From Mycoplana rhizolycopersici (lineage in GTDB: Bacteria; Pseudomonadota; Alphaproteobacteria; Rhizobiales; Rhizobiaceae), in the NCBI RefSeq assembly GCF_013378445.1, contig NZ_JABXYK010000007.1:124001-188000 (forward strand): a stretch of 64,000 bases of DNA, in the 5' to 3' direction. The position numbers were made by a program, and so were the translations under genes. The notes below the pieces were generated by a model. The model was not told the origin of the DNA. It saw only the letters and a program-made list of their open reading frames with translations, and ran no database searches. How positions within the stretch are numbered: position 1 is the first letter of the stretch; each line of letters begins with the position of its first letter. Positions 62,724 to 64,000 of this stretch are shown here, in pieces.

Positions 62724-63476
62724 ATGCGGGGCGAGATGACGTTGGACGAGACGGGACGCGGCGGGCAGCGGGATGTGAGCGCTGAAATCGCCGCGCTGGA
62801 GACGCAGTTCGATATCGTCCGCTTTCTTCGCCGGACGGGCGAGCAGTTCTCGCTCAAATACTTCATGGCGTTCTCGTTGCCGGGATTTGAGGCGGACAAG
62901 CTCTCGCCGCACTCCATCGTCAGCAACTGGCCGGCCGAACTGATCGCCAAGTATGACGCGTTCAACATGGTTCGCCGCAGTCCGAGCATCCGCAAGCTGC
63001 GCACGACGACCGTGTCCTTCTCCTATGAGCTGGCGAAATGGGTCGAGGATACCGCGCAAAAGGAGAAGCCGATCGCCGAGCTTGCCGAAATGATGCGGCA
63101 GCATGGTGTGCTGACGGGGCATTTCTTTCCCGTCCACGATGCGCTCGGCAACCGGGGCGTCGTCGCCTGGTGCGGCGAGGAGCCGTCGATCAGCTTCGAA
63201 AGCCGCATGCTGCTGCAGATGATCTCGATCCAGGTCTTCAACCGCCTGGCGGAGATCGGTGCCGCCTGGAAGACGGGGCAGGTCAGCCTCACCGACCGCG
63301 AGGTGGAATGTTTGAGCTGGACCGCAGCCGGCAAGACGAGCCTCGAGATTGCCGAAATCCTCGGCCTTTCCGAACACACCGTCAATCACTACCTGAACCA
63401 GGTGACCCGCAAGCTGGAGGCGGTCAATCGCACACAGGCGGTCGTCAAGGCGATCAGGCGCGGCCTGATCACCTGA
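62724..63476 (+). CDS. LuxR-type solo regulator, second of tandem pair
   Basis: This 250-residue protein (246 from ATG 62736, which follows GGGGCGAG) has the same layout: ligand-binding-type domain at residues about 25-170 and LuxR HTH at about 185-245 (LTDREVECLSWTAAGKTSLEIAEILGLSEHTVNHYLNQVTRKL). The two HTHs are close to each other, so the genes are a duplicated pair, 57 bases apart and probably co-transcribed. Here the Trp position is L73 and the Asp is S86, with Tyr77 and Pro87 kept. A heterodimer, as with VisN/VisR in rhizobia, is possible but unproven. Confidence 0.88.
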   Translation: MRGEMTLDETGRGGQRDVSAEIAALETQFDIVRFLRRTGEQFSLKYFMAFSLPGFEADKLSPHSIVSNWPAELIAKYDAFNMVRRSPSIRKLRTTTVSFSYELAKWVEDTAQKEKPIAELAEMMRQHGVLTGHFFPVHDALGNRGVVAWCGEEPSISFESRMLLQMISIQVFNRLAEIGAAWKTGQVSLTDREVECLSWTAAGKTSLEIAEILGLSEHTVNHYLNQVTRKLEAVNRTQAVVKAIRRGLIT

Positions 63477-63607
63477 GCTTCCTGGGCACCACCATCGCAC
63501 GTTGAACCTGACGGCATCTTTGGCGAGGTGGGGCTACTGTCCGAAAAACGTTCCGCTTGCACGATGAATGCGCTATCAACGCGCCAATTCATTCAGGCGA
63601 GGCAGAC

Positions 63608-64000
63608 ATGGCTGACGTTTCCAAGGATCAGGTACTGGATAGGCTTCGGACGGTGCGCGGTCCGGACATGGAAGGTAACATCGTCGATCTCGGCATGGTC
63701 TCCGACGTCTTCATCTCCGACGGTAAGGTCTATTTCTCGATCACCGTTCCCGCCGAACGTGCCAAGGAACTCGATCCGATGCGGGCGGCGGCCGAGCGGG
63801 TCGTGCGCGATATTCCGGGCGTCAAGGCGGCCATGGTGGCGCTGACGGCGGACAAGAAGGCCGGTGCCGCCTCGCAGCCGGTTTCCCGCCCCGCCCCGCA
63901 GGCTTCCGCCGCGCATTCACACGCCGGTCACGCGCATGCACCCGCAGGCGGTCCGGCGCCGCGCGCCAAGATCGGCATACCCGGCGTGGGCGCGATCGTG
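63608..64000 (+). CDS. Mrp/ApbC family iron-sulfur carrier ATPase, 3'-truncated by window edge
   Basis: This frame is open to the last base. The visible 131 residues hold the N-terminal MIP18/DUF59 domain (residues about 5-85: VLDRLRTVRGPDMEGNIVDLGMVSDV) and a linker rich in Pro, Ala and His (SHAGHAHAPAGG), then the start of the ATPase segment (IGIPGVGAIV) just before its P-loop. The family carries 4Fe-4S clusters to target proteins. The His-rich linker might bind metal; such linkers occur in rhizobial Mrp proteins. Confidence 0.88.
   Translation, partial: MADVSKDQVLDRLRTVRGPDMEGNIVDLGMVSDVFISDGKVYFSITVPAERAKELDPMRAAAERVVRDIPGVKAAMVALTADKKAGAASQPVSRPAPQASAAHSHAGHAHAPAGGPAPRAKIGIPGVGAIV

Noticed and set aside
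61929..63476. Quorum-sensing luxR/luxI pair
   Set aside because: Both genes are regulators; no LuxI-type synthase frame was found on either strand of the neighbourhood.

Overview
The window is a GC-rich chromosomal segment from an alphaproteobacterium of the Rhizobiaceae (Sinorhizobium/Ensifer, Shinella, Rhizobium or a close relative). The reasons are a short-form HisG that needs HisZ, a CIRCE-controlled groESL, small rhizobial families (DUF4170, DUF2093, DUF305, DUF3422), tandem YkuD L,D-transpeptidases, palindromic intergenic repeats of the rhizobial type, and a gene order that, from memory, resembles part of the S. meliloti chromosome. Species cannot be fixed by eye. I found no tRNA, rRNA, CRISPR array, intact IS element or prophage.

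Layout. 1-3.1 kb: 3' end of a DUF3422 gene, then a lower-GC accessory patch with a broken small gene and a CatB-like acetyltransferase. 3.1-8.05 kb: LysR regulator divergent from glcDEF (glycolate oxidase). 8.2-9.9 kb: two secreted L,D-transpeptidases, each with its own terminator. 10-12.1 kb: tag, a small unknown gene and two small exported, probably metal-handling proteins. 12.2-15.75 kb: hisS-hisZ-hisG. 16-18.1 kb: a glutathione transferase and a ferredoxin-reductase-like flavoprotein. 18.2-21.6 kb: a membrane MHYT/PAS/GGDEF/EAL protein convergent with a small possibly PAS-like protein. 21.97-26.4 kb: groESL and chrBA. 26.5-31.5 kb: HAD hydrolase, ribF, ileS. 31.7-37.8 kb: lipoprotein, GNAT acetyltransferase, diguanylate cyclase, tadA, a pseudouridine synthase with a very long basic tail, rsmD and a patatin. 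37.8-48 kb: K+/H+ antiporter, pmbA, a lipid A block (inositol monophosphatase-like, DUF4170, waaA, HAD, lpxK), a DUF2093 gene and mutL.

The right quarter is the most interesting part. At 48.3-52 kb a PAS-PAS-receiver protein, a GGDEF-EAL protein and a PilZ protein form a compact c-di-GMP module. At 52-56.6 kb a LysR gene diverges from a non-pyrrolysine MttB-family methyltransferase and a two-domain flavin oxidoreductase related to dimethylglycine/stachydrine demethylases. This looks like a quaternary-amine demethylation cassette with an unknown substrate and no corrinoid protein nearby. At 57.5-61.7 kb a DeLey-Doudoroff-type galactonate operon (SDR, dgoK, dgoA, lactonase) is divergent from an IclR regulator, with a palindromic operator between them. 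At 61.9-63.5 kb two tandem LuxR-type regulators lack both a synthase gene and two residues usually needed to bind acyl-homoserine lactones. The window ends inside an Mrp/ApbC ATPase gene.

Housekeeping genes (hisS, ileS, tadA, rsmD, mutL, groESL, waaA, lpxK) alternate with carbon/nitrogen catabolism and signalling cassettes. The catabolic cassettes each have a dedicated divergent regulator. All calls come from reading translations and motifs; no database search was run.
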